NCBI GenBank assembly: GCA_964478995.1
Contig: CAYZJY010000090.1
Location: forward strand, 1 to 7,167
Source: NZWG01 sp964478995
Lineage (GTDB): Bacteria; Fidelibacterota; Marinisomatia; Marinisomatales; UBA1611
Length of the DNA stretch: 7,167 bases
Direction: 5' to 3'
A program made the translations under genes and the position numbers. Below the pieces are notes generated by a model. The model searched no databases, was not told the DNA's origin, and saw only the letters and a program-made list of their open reading frames with translations. Positions 1-5,839 of the stretch are shown here, one piece after another (position 1 is the first letter of the stretch; each line of letters begins with the position of its first letter).

Positions 1-509
1 AGGCATTATGTAATTGTGACTTGATCATTTCTTCAGGAGGCGTTTCCATGGGAAGATATGATTACGTCAGAGATGTCATGATGGACCTGGGTGTTAAAGA
101 ACATTTTTGGAAGGTTGCTCAGAAGCCAGGTAAACCATTTTTCTTTGGCACGAAAGGTAATAAACTAGTATTTGGTCTTCCAGGAAATCCTGTTTCTGCA
201 TATATTGGATTTATGGAGTGGGTCTGGCCAGTTATTAGAGAAATGATGGGAGACAGGAAGAGACCACCTTTAACTGGTATCTTGACGGAATCTTTTCCAC
301 GAGAGAAGACAAAACATAGATACCTGTTTGGAAAGGCATGGATAAAAGACAATAAGATTTTTTGCAAACCTTCAAGCAAATTGGGTTCTCACATGCTGAC
401 CTCATCACTTGATGCAAACTGTATTCTTTTCTCAAGCCAAGGACCCAGTATGTTAAATCCAGGAGAGAGCATACAGATCGATCTTCTACCATGGGGAATA
501 TTGAAGTGA
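1..509 (+). CDS. moeA: Molybdopterin molybdotransferase MoeA, C-terminal part (5' end outside window)
   Basis: MoeA inserts molybdate into adenylylated molybdopterin to give active Mo cofactor in the cytoplasm. The reading frame is open from the left edge (first full codon at base 3), so the ATG- or TTG-initiated forms inside the window are not real starts; 168 residues are visible of a protein usually about 400 long. Visible landmarks: the molybdopterin-binding domain motif SSGGVSMGRYDYV, then KPGKPFFFG and GLPGNPVSAYIGF, both hallmark MoeA signatures. These are followed by the small C-terminal beta domain (about the last 75 residues, with the family's late Ala-Asn and Pro-Gly-Glu positions visible as DANCILF and NPGESIQIDLL). 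The order and spacing match a full MoeA C-terminal half with no frameshift. The TGA stop at 507-509 overlaps the ATG of the next gene by one base. The downstream genes moeB-like, moaD and moaE confirm the Moco context. Family assignment is secure; which of several possible MoeA paralogues this is cannot be told. Confidence 0.95.
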   Translation, partial: ALCNCDLIISSGGVSMGRYDYVRDVMMDLGVKEHFWKVAQKPGKPFFFGTKGNKLVFGLPGNPVSAYIGFMEWVWPVIREMMGDRKRPPLTGILTESFPREKTKHRYLFGKAWIKDNKIFCKPSSKLGSHMLTSSLDANCILFSSQGPSMLNPGESIQIDLLPWGILK

Positions 510-1480
510 TGATCACTCCACATGATCTGAACCTTTGGATCAGAGAAGGTCGTTCATTTATCGCAATTGATCTTCGTCAAACAGATCAACGAGACGAAAT
601 GCCCCTTGTTGGCATTGATCATGTCATCGCTGATGCCAGTAGCATCCCAGAGTCAGATCAAAAAATTGTCCTGATCTGTCAATATGGACTTGTTACAGAG
701 GGCTTGATTATTGAAAAGGGATTGAAGAATGCATATAGTTTATCCGGTGGGGCGGAGGCTTGGAATACGTTCTTAGCGGATAATTTGGACATTAGTAATT
801 GGTCACGTCAGGTCATTCTTGAAGAAGTTGGTACGGAAGGTCAAAGAAAGTTAATGAGTTCCAGGGTCGGTATTATTGGAATGGGTGGTCTCGGTTGTCC
901 TGCTGCCCAATCACTTATTGGTGCTGGGGTAATGGACCTAAGTATTATCGATGGTGACATCATAGAACAAAGCAATCTTCATCGGCAAATGCTTTACAGT
1001 GCCAATGAGATTGGATTAGCAAAAGTAAACGTTGCAAAAGAAAAATTGAAAAAGATGAACAGAAATGCATCAATAACAATATTCAATTCTTATCTTGATG
1101 AAGAAAATGGTAATTCATTTTTTAGAGATCTGGATGTAGTAATAGATGCGACTGATAATAATAGAGCAAGGAGATTGATCGATAAGTTTTCAAGGGAATA
1201 TAACGTACCAATGATCTATGGAGGACTATATAAGTACGAGGGTCAGGTTGCAGTATTTAATATCAAAGGAAGTTGTAGTTACACTGAATTGTTTCCAAAT
1301 AGTAAGAACAATATTGAAAATTGTAATGAAGCAGGTATGTTGGGCATGCTACCAGGTATAATTGGAAATATTCAAGCGCTAGAGGCTTTGAAGATAATTA
1401 TTGGCATCAGTCCAAATCTGATTGGTAAACTATTGATCTATGATGGAATGAATCATACAACACAGACGATTAGATTATGA
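509..1480 (+). CDS. moeB: MoeB/ThiF-type E1-like adenylyltransferase with N-terminal rhodanese domain
   Basis: Predicted to adenylate the C-terminal glycine of MoaD and help convert it to the thiocarboxylate used in molybdopterin synthesis. I chose the ATG at 509 (323 aa) because it gives a 1-base stop/start overlap with moeA and has GGGGAA at 493-498; an ATG at 491 would add six residues but has no purine tract before it. Residues about 1-90 read as a compact rhodanese domain: start ITPHDLNLWI, IDLR, the active-site loop with Cys57 (LICQYGL), and the closing LSGGAEAW. Residues about 97-323 are the E1 domain: NWSRQVIL, nucleotide loop GMGGLG at 124-129, Asp148/Asp150, SNLHRQ with Arg159, Lys172, catalytic-type Asp216 in DATDN, and Cys272 in NCNEAGMLG. 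Odd points: the rhodanese lies before the E1 domain (MOCS3/MoeZ have it after). The two zinc-binding CxxC pairs of MoeB are absent: only Cys256 remains of the first, and the protein ends before the second. ThiF is an alternative name, but the moaD neighbour favours a MoeB role. Confidence 0.88.
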   Translation: MITPHDLNLWIREGRSFIAIDLRQTDQRDEMPLVGIDHVIADASSIPESDQKIVLICQYGLVTEGLIIEKGLKNAYSLSGGAEAWNTFLADNLDISNWSRQVILEEVGTEGQRKLMSSRVGIIGMGGLGCPAAQSLIGAGVMDLSIIDGDIIEQSNLHRQMLYSANEIGLAKVNVAKEKLKKMNRNASITIFNSYLDEENGNSFFRDLDVVIDATDNNRARRLIDKFSREYNVPMIYGGLYKYEGQVAVFNIKGSCSYTELFPNSKNNIENCNEAGMLGMLPGIIGNIQALEALKIIIGISPNLIGKLLIYDGMNHTTQTIRL

Positions 1481-1722
1481 TAAAGATAAAGTTAAAATGT
1501 TTTTCTCAGGTCAAGTATGCACTGGGTAAGAATGAGATGGTCATTGAAATGAAAATTGGTTCAACAACATCTGATCTAGAACAAATTGTCAAGCAACGTT
1601 CAGAGGGTAAATTGGAACACATTGACCTCAGTATTGCAGTAAACAAAAAATATGTCAAAGATGAGGTTGTACTCAATGATGGTGATGAAGTTGCTTTGAT
1701 TCCACCTGTCCAAGGGGGATAA
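1477..1722 (+). CDS. moaD: Molybdopterin synthase sulfur-carrier subunit MoaD
   Basis: A ubiquitin-fold sulfur carrier: its C-terminal glycine is adenylated by the E1-like enzyme, converted to a thiocarboxylate, and the sulfur is donated to precursor Z (cPMP) within the MoaD-MoaE molybdopterin synthase. The 81-residue length is typical. It opens with a beta strand (IKIKLKCFSQVKYALG) and ends in the diagnostic LIPPVQGG, leaving Gly80-Gly81 as the exposed tail; the preceding VNKKYV and LNDGDEVALIPP match the MoaD/ThiS core. The ATG at 1477 overlaps the TGA of the upstream gene (ATGA), and there is no independent Shine-Dalgarno, so translation is probably coupled. The tail has Gln where Ser or Ala is common before GlyGly, a minor variation. 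The next gene is its partner moaE, which begins immediately after the stop codon. ThiS is the only serious alternative, and the moaE neighbour argues against it. Confidence 0.95.
   Translation: MIKIKLKCFSQVKYALGKNEMVIEMKIGSTTSDLEQIVKQRSEGKLEHIDLSIAVNKKYVKDEVVLNDGDEVALIPPVQGG
1712..1719 (+). promoter_or_regulatory. Shine-Dalgarno of moaE embedded in the Gly-Gly codons of moaD
   Basis: AAGGGGGA lies 3 bases before the moaE ATG at 1723 and is made of the last codons of moaD (CAA GGG GGA), followed directly by the TAA stop at 1720-1722. The purine tract is the only plausible ribosome-binding signal for moaE, so the codons for the indispensable MoaD tail also serve to start its partner subunit. 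The spacing is short, which suggests termination-reinitiation helps. Assignment is by inspection only. Confidence 0.55.
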
Positions 1723-2139
1723 ATGATAAAGATTGAAATAGTTGACGACCTTATTGACCCTTTCTTATCCCATGATGGAAGATTAGAGCAAGGATCTGAA
1801 CTCATGTTTAATGGTCGTGTTAGATCCATGGAGAATGACCAAAAGATAATCGCTTTGGAATATGAACAATATGATGGAATGGCTGAGTCCGAATTAAAGA
1901 TGATCGCTCAAGAAGTTTGTCAGAAATATCCCATAACTGACCTTTTTTGCAAGCATCGAATTGGAACAGTTGCAGTAGGAGAAACAAGCCTGCATGTTGT
2001 CATATGGTCAAAACATAGAAAGGAAGGCCTAGATTCCATGACATTTTTCCTAGGTGAACTAAAAAAACGAGTTCCTATTTGGAAGTGGGCAATCCTTCAG
2101 GATGGTACAAAGATTCCAAGCGATTGTACACACTCTTGA
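1723..2139 (+). CDS. moaE: Molybdopterin synthase catalytic subunit MoaE
   Basis: MoaE forms the active-site half of the heterotetrameric molybdopterin synthase, which adds two sulfurs from thiocarboxylated MoaD to cPMP. The 138 residues are close to the usual 140-150. The family landmarks occur in order: FNGRVR at 29-34 with the substrate-contacting Arg34, LEYEQYDGMAESEL (45-58), KHRIGTVAVGE (77-87) and WSKHRKEGLDSM (95-106). Last comes the catalytic loop LKKRVPIWKW, where Lys114 and Lys121 have the seven-residue spacing of the two essential lysines in E. coli MoaE (Lys119/Lys126). The residue after the second lysine is Trp where Arg or Lys followed by Glu is common; the C-terminus is slightly short. 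The start codon abuts the moaD stop with no gap, so equal production of the two subunits is likely. The gene closes the Moco block; a permease starts 27 bp downstream with no terminator between. Confidence 0.95.
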   Translation: MIKIEIVDDLIDPFLSHDGRLEQGSELMFNGRVRSMENDQKIIALEYEQYDGMAESELKMIAQEVCQKYPITDLFCKHRIGTVAVGETSLHVVIWSKHRKEGLDSMTFFLGELKKRVPIWKWAILQDGTKIPSDCTHS

Positions 2140-2166
2140 TCATTAATCTATAAATTCTGAATACCA

Positions 2167-3582
2167 ATGTTTGGCTTTTCAGCACGTTCCATATCAAATG
2201 TATTATTTTGGGTCACTAGAAAAAAGTGGCTCATACTATCCTTCTTACTAAGCATATCTTTTTTTTATGTGCCTTCACCTGAGGGTTTAACACCCGAGGG
2301 ACATCGTACCTTAATTATTGTAAGTGTTGCGCTTATTTTGATCATTAGTGAGTCAATACCTCTTCCCGCTGTAGCGATACTAATTCTTATCATGGAAGTA
2401 ATTCTTGGTGTAGATACCGCTGACGGAGTTGCATCATCATTCATGAGTGATGCGGTCTTCTTCATCATGGGGTCTTTAATGCTGGCTGTTGCCTTGGTCA
2501 ATCAAGGATTGGACAAGAGGCTCGCACTTTTTGTCATAAATGTGACAGGTAATAAGACATGGAGAATTGTGTTAGGATTTGTGACTATCTCTGCTTTTTT
2601 ATCCTCTTTCATTGGTGAGCATACTGTAGCAGCGATGTTGTTACCGGTCGCACTGGCCTTAATTAGGAATGCTGGATTAAGTACCAATAAGGCTACAAGA
2701 CTTTCGACATTGCTTCTTTTTTCCATAGCCTACGGGTGTGCTATTGGTTCAATTGGAACTCCATCAGGCGGTGGTCGCAATGTCATAATGATAGGTTATT
2801 TATCAGAATTTGGCATGGGAACCATCTCATATTTGGATTGGATGAAGTTTGCATATCCAATGCTAATAATAGAGATCCCGATCGTTGCAGCGGTTCTGTG
2901 GTATACTTTTACACCTGAACAGAAAATAATGGATTCTTCTGTTAGAAAATTAAAGGTAAAAGTTGCAAAGACCGGAAAACTAACAGCCAATCAAATAATG
3001 GCGATAATTATCTTTCTATTTGTTTTTTTGGGGTGGATTTTTCTAAGTCCATTCATAGGACTTGGCATAGTTGCATTGAGTGGGGTATTTCTATATCTTT
3101 CTTTTGGCCTAATAGAGTGGCAAGACATAAATAGAAATACTAACTGGGGTGTCATATTGTTATTTGGCTCAGCCATATCATTGGGGATACAAATGAAAGA
3201 AACAGGCGCTGCACTTTGGATTGCCGAACAGACGCTATTTTATTTAGAACTCATATTCCAAGATATAGGGATTGTGAGATGGTTTGTATCTGTCATTGTT
3301 ACTGGACTCCTTACGAATTTATTAAGTAATGCTGCTACAGTCGCTGTACTTGGTCCAATTATCCTTGATATGGGCGGTGAGCCCATAATTATGGGAATCA
3401 TGACCTCTATTGCATCAGCTTTTGCTTATTTAACTGTTGTGGCTTCGCCTACCTGCATGATTATACATTCCACTGGTCTAATTACATCTGGTGATTATTT
3501 TAAAGCAGGCTGGAAACTTTTTATAATTTCTGTCCTTCTACTATTAATTATCTCAACGTTCTATTGGCCTATGTTATTATGA
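2167..3582 (+). CDS. DASS/SLC13-family anion:cation symporter with altered first SNT motif
   Basis: A polytopic inner-membrane permease of the divalent anion:Na+ symporter family, whose members carry dicarboxylates, sulfate or related anions; the substrate here is unknown. The 471-residue length fits. A cytoplasmic lead (RKKWLIL) precedes the family's PSPEGLTPEGHR (36-47) and ISESIPLPAVAI (60-71), then about 11 membrane segments and two re-entrant hairpins. The two hairpin motifs normally read Ser-Asn-Thr. Here the first is Gly150-Glu151-His152 (in SSFIGEHTVAAMLLP) and the second is Ser387-Asn388-Ala389 (in LLSNAATVAVLGP). The glycine-rich loop GTPSGGGRNVI (197-207) and SPTCMIIHSTG (427-437) fill the positions of the sodium-site loops. 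The ATG is the first possible start after an in-frame TGA at 2158; no clear Shine-Dalgarno is visible. It lies 27 bp after moaE and overlaps the following Usp gene, so it probably belongs to the same transcript. Family call is firm, ion coupling and substrate are open. Confidence 0.88.
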   Translation: MFGFSARSISNVLFWVTRKKWLILSFLLSISFFYVPSPEGLTPEGHRTLIIVSVALILIISESIPLPAVAILILIMEVILGVDTADGVASSFMSDAVFFIMGSLMLAVALVNQGLDKRLALFVINVTGNKTWRIVLGFVTISAFLSSFIGEHTVAAMLLPVALALIRNAGLSTNKATRLSTLLLFSIAYGCAIGSIGTPSGGGRNVIMIGYLSEFGMGTISYLDWMKFAYPMLIIEIPIVAAVLWYTFTPEQKIMDSSVRKLKVKVAKTGKLTANQIMAIIIFLFVFLGWIFLSPFIGLGIVALSGVFLYLSFGLIEWQDINRNTNWGVILLFGSAISLGIQMKETGAALWIAEQTLFYLELIFQDIGIVRWFVSVIVTGLLTNLLSNAATVAVLGPIILDMGGEPIIMGIMTSIASAFAYLTVVASPTCMIIHSTGLITSGDYFKAGWKLFIISVLLLLIISTFYWPMLL

Positions 3583-4463
3583 AGATATTGATTGCAATCA
3601 GTAGCAAAGAATATTCAGGACCTACACTAGATGTAGGGATGAATATTGCTCGTGTCATTAAAGCATCAACTACGATAGTTGATGTTGGACAAAAGATCAG
3701 TGAGTTTAGCATGAAAGACGTTAGTCTTGCGAATGAACTCATGGATACATGGGATATTGATAGACCGGGCGTTGATGTATTGGAATGGGCCTATAATTAT
3801 CTTTCAGAAAATAAATTCATTGAAGAAAAATCCATCAAGGATGGCTTTCCTAAAAATCTTCTTATTGAAAGTGGCTCAGGCCGTGCAGAGGTCTTGCTCA
3901 AAGGTACGGCCCTAGAAAATTTATCTTTGATATTGAGGAATGGAGATATAATCAAAGAATTAAGGGATGAGGTGGATACTAAAAAATATGATCTTACAAT
4001 TATTGGAGGCAGTGGAAAGCGAAGCATGGCCCATGACATGATCCAATACATTGATAGTTCGATCTTTATTGTAAATAATTTCAATAAAAATGTAGACTAT
4101 AAAATTCTATTGGCGGTTGATGATTCTCCAGGTACAGCAAGGGCAGTCAAATATGGTGTGAGAGTTGCACAAGCATTCAATATCAAAGTTGTTCTTATCA
4201 CCATTAGCAAGGATGGGCATTTAGGAAAAGAATATAAAAAGGCATCAGAAAATGCTGCCAAGATGATGCGAAGAAGTGGTGTTGAGGCTGAACAGAATTT
4301 TGAAATTGGAGATCCGGTCAATACAATAATTGAAACTGCAGGCGATAATCACATCATCATAATGGGTGCATCCACGCAGTCTCCCATAACAAAGTTTTTC
4401 ATGGGTAGTAAACCACTAAACGTTATGGAAGGTTCTAACTGCCCGATCTTGATCGTCAAATGA
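3579..4463 (+). CDS. Tandem-domain universal stress protein (UspA family)
   Basis: A cytoplasmic protein with two UspA folds; such proteins bind ATP or AMP and often modulate a partner. I take the ATG at 3579 (294 aa), which overlaps the permease TGA as ATGA; a TTG at 3564 would add five residues and is less likely. Domain 1 (about 1-166) begins MKILIAISSKEYSGPTL and is longer than a normal Usp domain by roughly 25-30 residues in its middle. Domain 2 (about 174-294) begins YKILLAVDDSPGTARA with the nucleotide-contacting Asp181. The Usp nucleotide motif G-x2-G-x9-G-S/T is split between the domains. Domain 1 keeps Gly143-x2-Gly146 but has Gln-Tyr where Gly-Ser is expected; domain 2 keeps Gly263 and Gly276-Ser277 but has Thr266 for the second Gly. 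The tail SNCPILIVK is typical. The overlap with the transporter gene suggests a dedicated regulator or partner of that permease, by analogy with Usp proteins encoded beside transporters such as TeaD with the TeaABC ectoine system. Confidence 0.88.
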   Translation: MKILIAISSKEYSGPTLDVGMNIARVIKASTTIVDVGQKISEFSMKDVSLANELMDTWDIDRPGVDVLEWAYNYLSENKFIEEKSIKDGFPKNLLIESGSGRAEVLLKGTALENLSLILRNGDIIKELRDEVDTKKYDLTIIGGSGKRSMAHDMIQYIDSSIFIVNNFNKNVDYKILLAVDDSPGTARAVKYGVRVAQAFNIKVVLITISKDGHLGKEYKKASENAAKMMRRSGVEAEQNFEIGDPVNTIIETAGDNHIIIMGASTQSPITKFFMGSKPLNVMEGSNCPILIVK

Positions 4464-4483
4464 TATAACCATGTGGTTTGTTG

Positions 4484-4507
4484 TTATTAGAATGATTATT
4501 AGATTTA
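4484..4507 (+). repeat. 12-bp tandem direct repeat in the AT-rich gap before the glutamate dehydrogenase gene
   Basis: TTATTAGAATGA (4484-4495) is followed directly by TTATTAGATTTA (4496-4507): eight identical bases then a diverged 4-base end, with a period close to one helical turn. It sits in the 78-bp gap (4464-4541) between the Usp and glutamate dehydrogenase genes. The same gap holds a small dyad AACC-ATGT-GGTT (4467-4478) and TATAAC at 4513-4518, a possible -10 element without a well-spaced -35. This could be an operator for the gdhA promoter or simply low-complexity AT-rich sequence. Confidence 0.3.
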
Positions 4508-4532
4508 ACTAATATAACCTATGATATAAAAT

Positions 4533-4536
4533 GGAG
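4533..4536 (+). promoter_or_regulatory. Shine-Dalgarno of glutamate dehydrogenase gene
   Basis: GGAG with a 5-base spacer to the ATG at 4542, the clearest classical ribosome-binding site in the window. It supports this ATG as the start and, with the 78-bp gap, suggests independent initiation and perhaps a separate promoter for this gene. Confidence 0.7.
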
Positions 4537-4541
4537 TAATT

Positions 4542-5774
4542 ATGTCGTCAAGTACCAATCCAACCTCATCAGCATATAATGAAGCAGTAAAACAATTGGG
4601 TCTCAAACCCAATATTGCAAGAGCTCTTGAGATACCAGACCGTGAGTTGACCGTAGAGGTTCCTTTTAGAAAAGATGATGGGGAATTAGAAAGTGTAATT
4701 GGGTTTAGGGTACAGCATAATAATACTAGAGGTCCTTTTAAGGGAGGCATAAGATATCATCAGCATGTAGACATAGATGAGGTAAGATCTCTAGCCACTT
4801 TGATGACTTGGAAAACATCACTATTAGATATCCCATATGGTGGTGGAAAGGGAGGCATTGGAGTTGATCCAACTAAATATTCAAAGACAGAGTTAGAAAG
4901 AATGTCTCGACGGTTTTTTCGCGCGATTGACCCTGTAATTGGCATCAATGTTGATATCCCTGCTCCTGATGTGAATACCAATGCACAGGTCATGAGTTGG
5001 TTCATGGATGAATACAGTCAGATCCATGGCTATTCTCCTGCGATTGTTACTGGAAAACCTTTGGAGTTAGGAGGTTCTGCAGGACGTGAGGCAGCAACCG
5101 GAAGAGGTACGGCAGTCATTACGCGAGAAACATCTGACAAGTGGGGCATAGATTTGAAAGATTGCAAGGTTGTTATTCAAGGTTTTGGCAATGTAGGGTC
5201 ATACGCTGCAAAATTTTTAGATGAATACGGTTGTAAGATAATTGCTGTGAGTGATGTTACAGGTGGATTGTTTGATGCCGATGGACTAGATATTCCGTCA
5301 CTCTTTGATTATAATTATCAAAATAGGACCATTGATGGTTTTGAACAGGGAAAGAAAATCACTAATGAGGAATTACTTGCACTGGAGTGTGACTTTTTAA
5401 TTCCAGCAGCATTGGGTAGCGCCATAAATGAATCAAATGTGGATTCATTGAATTGCAAGGTGATCGTAGAGGCTGCTAATGGCCCTGTAACTGGCGATGC
5501 TGCAAATACACTTTGGGATAAAAAAATTGCAATCATACCAGATATTTTAACAAATGCCGGAGGTGTTACAGTATCATATTTTGAATGGGTGCAAAATCTT
5601 CAACAGTTTAAATGGACCGAAGATGAAGTAAACAAAAAACTTGAAGAAAAGATGGTGCATGCCTTTAACGAGGTCTATTCTATCAAAAATGATAAGAGTG
5701 TACCAATGCGGATCGCATCTTTCATGGTTGCAATAGATAGGGTCCATGGTGCATATAACTTGCGCGAAGGATAA
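4542..5774 (+). CDS. gdhA: Glutamate dehydrogenase (Glu/Leu/Phe/Val dehydrogenase family)
   Basis: Catalyses reversible oxidative deamination of glutamate to 2-oxoglutarate and ammonium, a cytoplasmic link between carbon and nitrogen metabolism. The 410-residue length is that of the hexameric ~45-kDa class. The N-terminal substrate domain holds GPFKGGIRYH (64-73), TWKTSLLDIPYGGGKGGIG (89-107) and PAPDV (140-144). Lys67, Lys91, Lys103 and Asp143 have exactly the spacing of Lys89, Lys113, Lys125 and Asp165 in the Clostridium symbiosum enzyme. The Rossmann domain carries GFGNVG (214-219), and AANGPVT, TNAGGV and SYFEW follow. Ser345 occupies the position of Ser380 that, with Lys67, reads the glutamate side-chain carboxylate, so glutamate rather than leucine or phenylalanine is the expected substrate. 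Coenzyme choice (NAD or NADP) is not clear: the second Rossmann strand ends IIAVSD. No truncation or odd codon use is seen. A good Shine-Dalgarno precedes it, and a PuuD-like gene follows after 65 bp without a terminator. Confidence 0.96.
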   Translation: MSSSTNPTSSAYNEAVKQLGLKPNIARALEIPDRELTVEVPFRKDDGELESVIGFRVQHNNTRGPFKGGIRYHQHVDIDEVRSLATLMTWKTSLLDIPYGGGKGGIGVDPTKYSKTELERMSRRFFRAIDPVIGINVDIPAPDVNTNAQVMSWFMDEYSQIHGYSPAIVTGKPLELGGSAGREAATGRGTAVITRETSDKWGIDLKDCKVVIQGFGNVGSYAAKFLDEYGCKIIAVSDVTGGLFDADGLDIPSLFDYNYQNRTIDGFEQGKKITNEELLALECDFLIPAALGSAINESNVDSLNCKVIVEAANGPVTGDAANTLWDKKIAIIPDILTNAGGVTVSYFEWVQNLQQFKWTEDEVNKKLEEKMVHAFNEVYSIKNDKSVPMRIASFMVAIDRVHGAYNLREG

Positions 5775-5820
5775 ACCTTAGATAGAATTTGAAACATCCA
5801 AATATTGATTAACCAAAAAA

Positions 5821-5830
5821 AGGAAGAGAG
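5821..5830 (+). promoter_or_regulatory. Purine-rich Shine-Dalgarno tract of the PuuD-like gene
   Basis: AGGAAGAGAG ends 9 bases before the ATG at 5840, a workable if slightly long spacing. It supports this start. I found no convincing -35/-10 pair in the 65-bp gap 5775-5839, so the gene may be read from the glutamate dehydrogenase transcript. Confidence 0.55.
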
Positions 5831-5839
5831 AATAAAATC

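Noticed and set aside
119..516. Minus-strand open frames opposite moeA (119-379 and 235-516)
   Set aside because: They lie fully or almost fully within the clear moeA frame, show no recognisable domain and no ribosome-binding site; they are shadows of the coding strand.
1506..1829. Minus-strand 107-residue open frame across moaD and moaE
   Set aside because: It is antisense to two confidently identified genes, is Ser/Pro/Ile-rich as expected of a shadow frame, and matches no family.
2736..2918. Plus-strand 60-residue frame inside the permease
   Set aside because: It is out of frame with a continuous, well-matched DASS protein; there is no sign of a frameshift in the permease that would make it real.
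4467..4478. AACCATGTGGTT dyad followed by T-rich sequence after the Usp gene, considered as a terminator
   Set aside because: Only a 4-bp stem is possible with a workable loop and there is no T run; too weak for an intrinsic terminator.
5789..5812. TTGAAA at 5789-5794 as a -35 element for the PuuD-like gene
   Set aside because: No acceptable -10 hexamer lies 16-18 bases downstream (the sequence there is ACCAAA).
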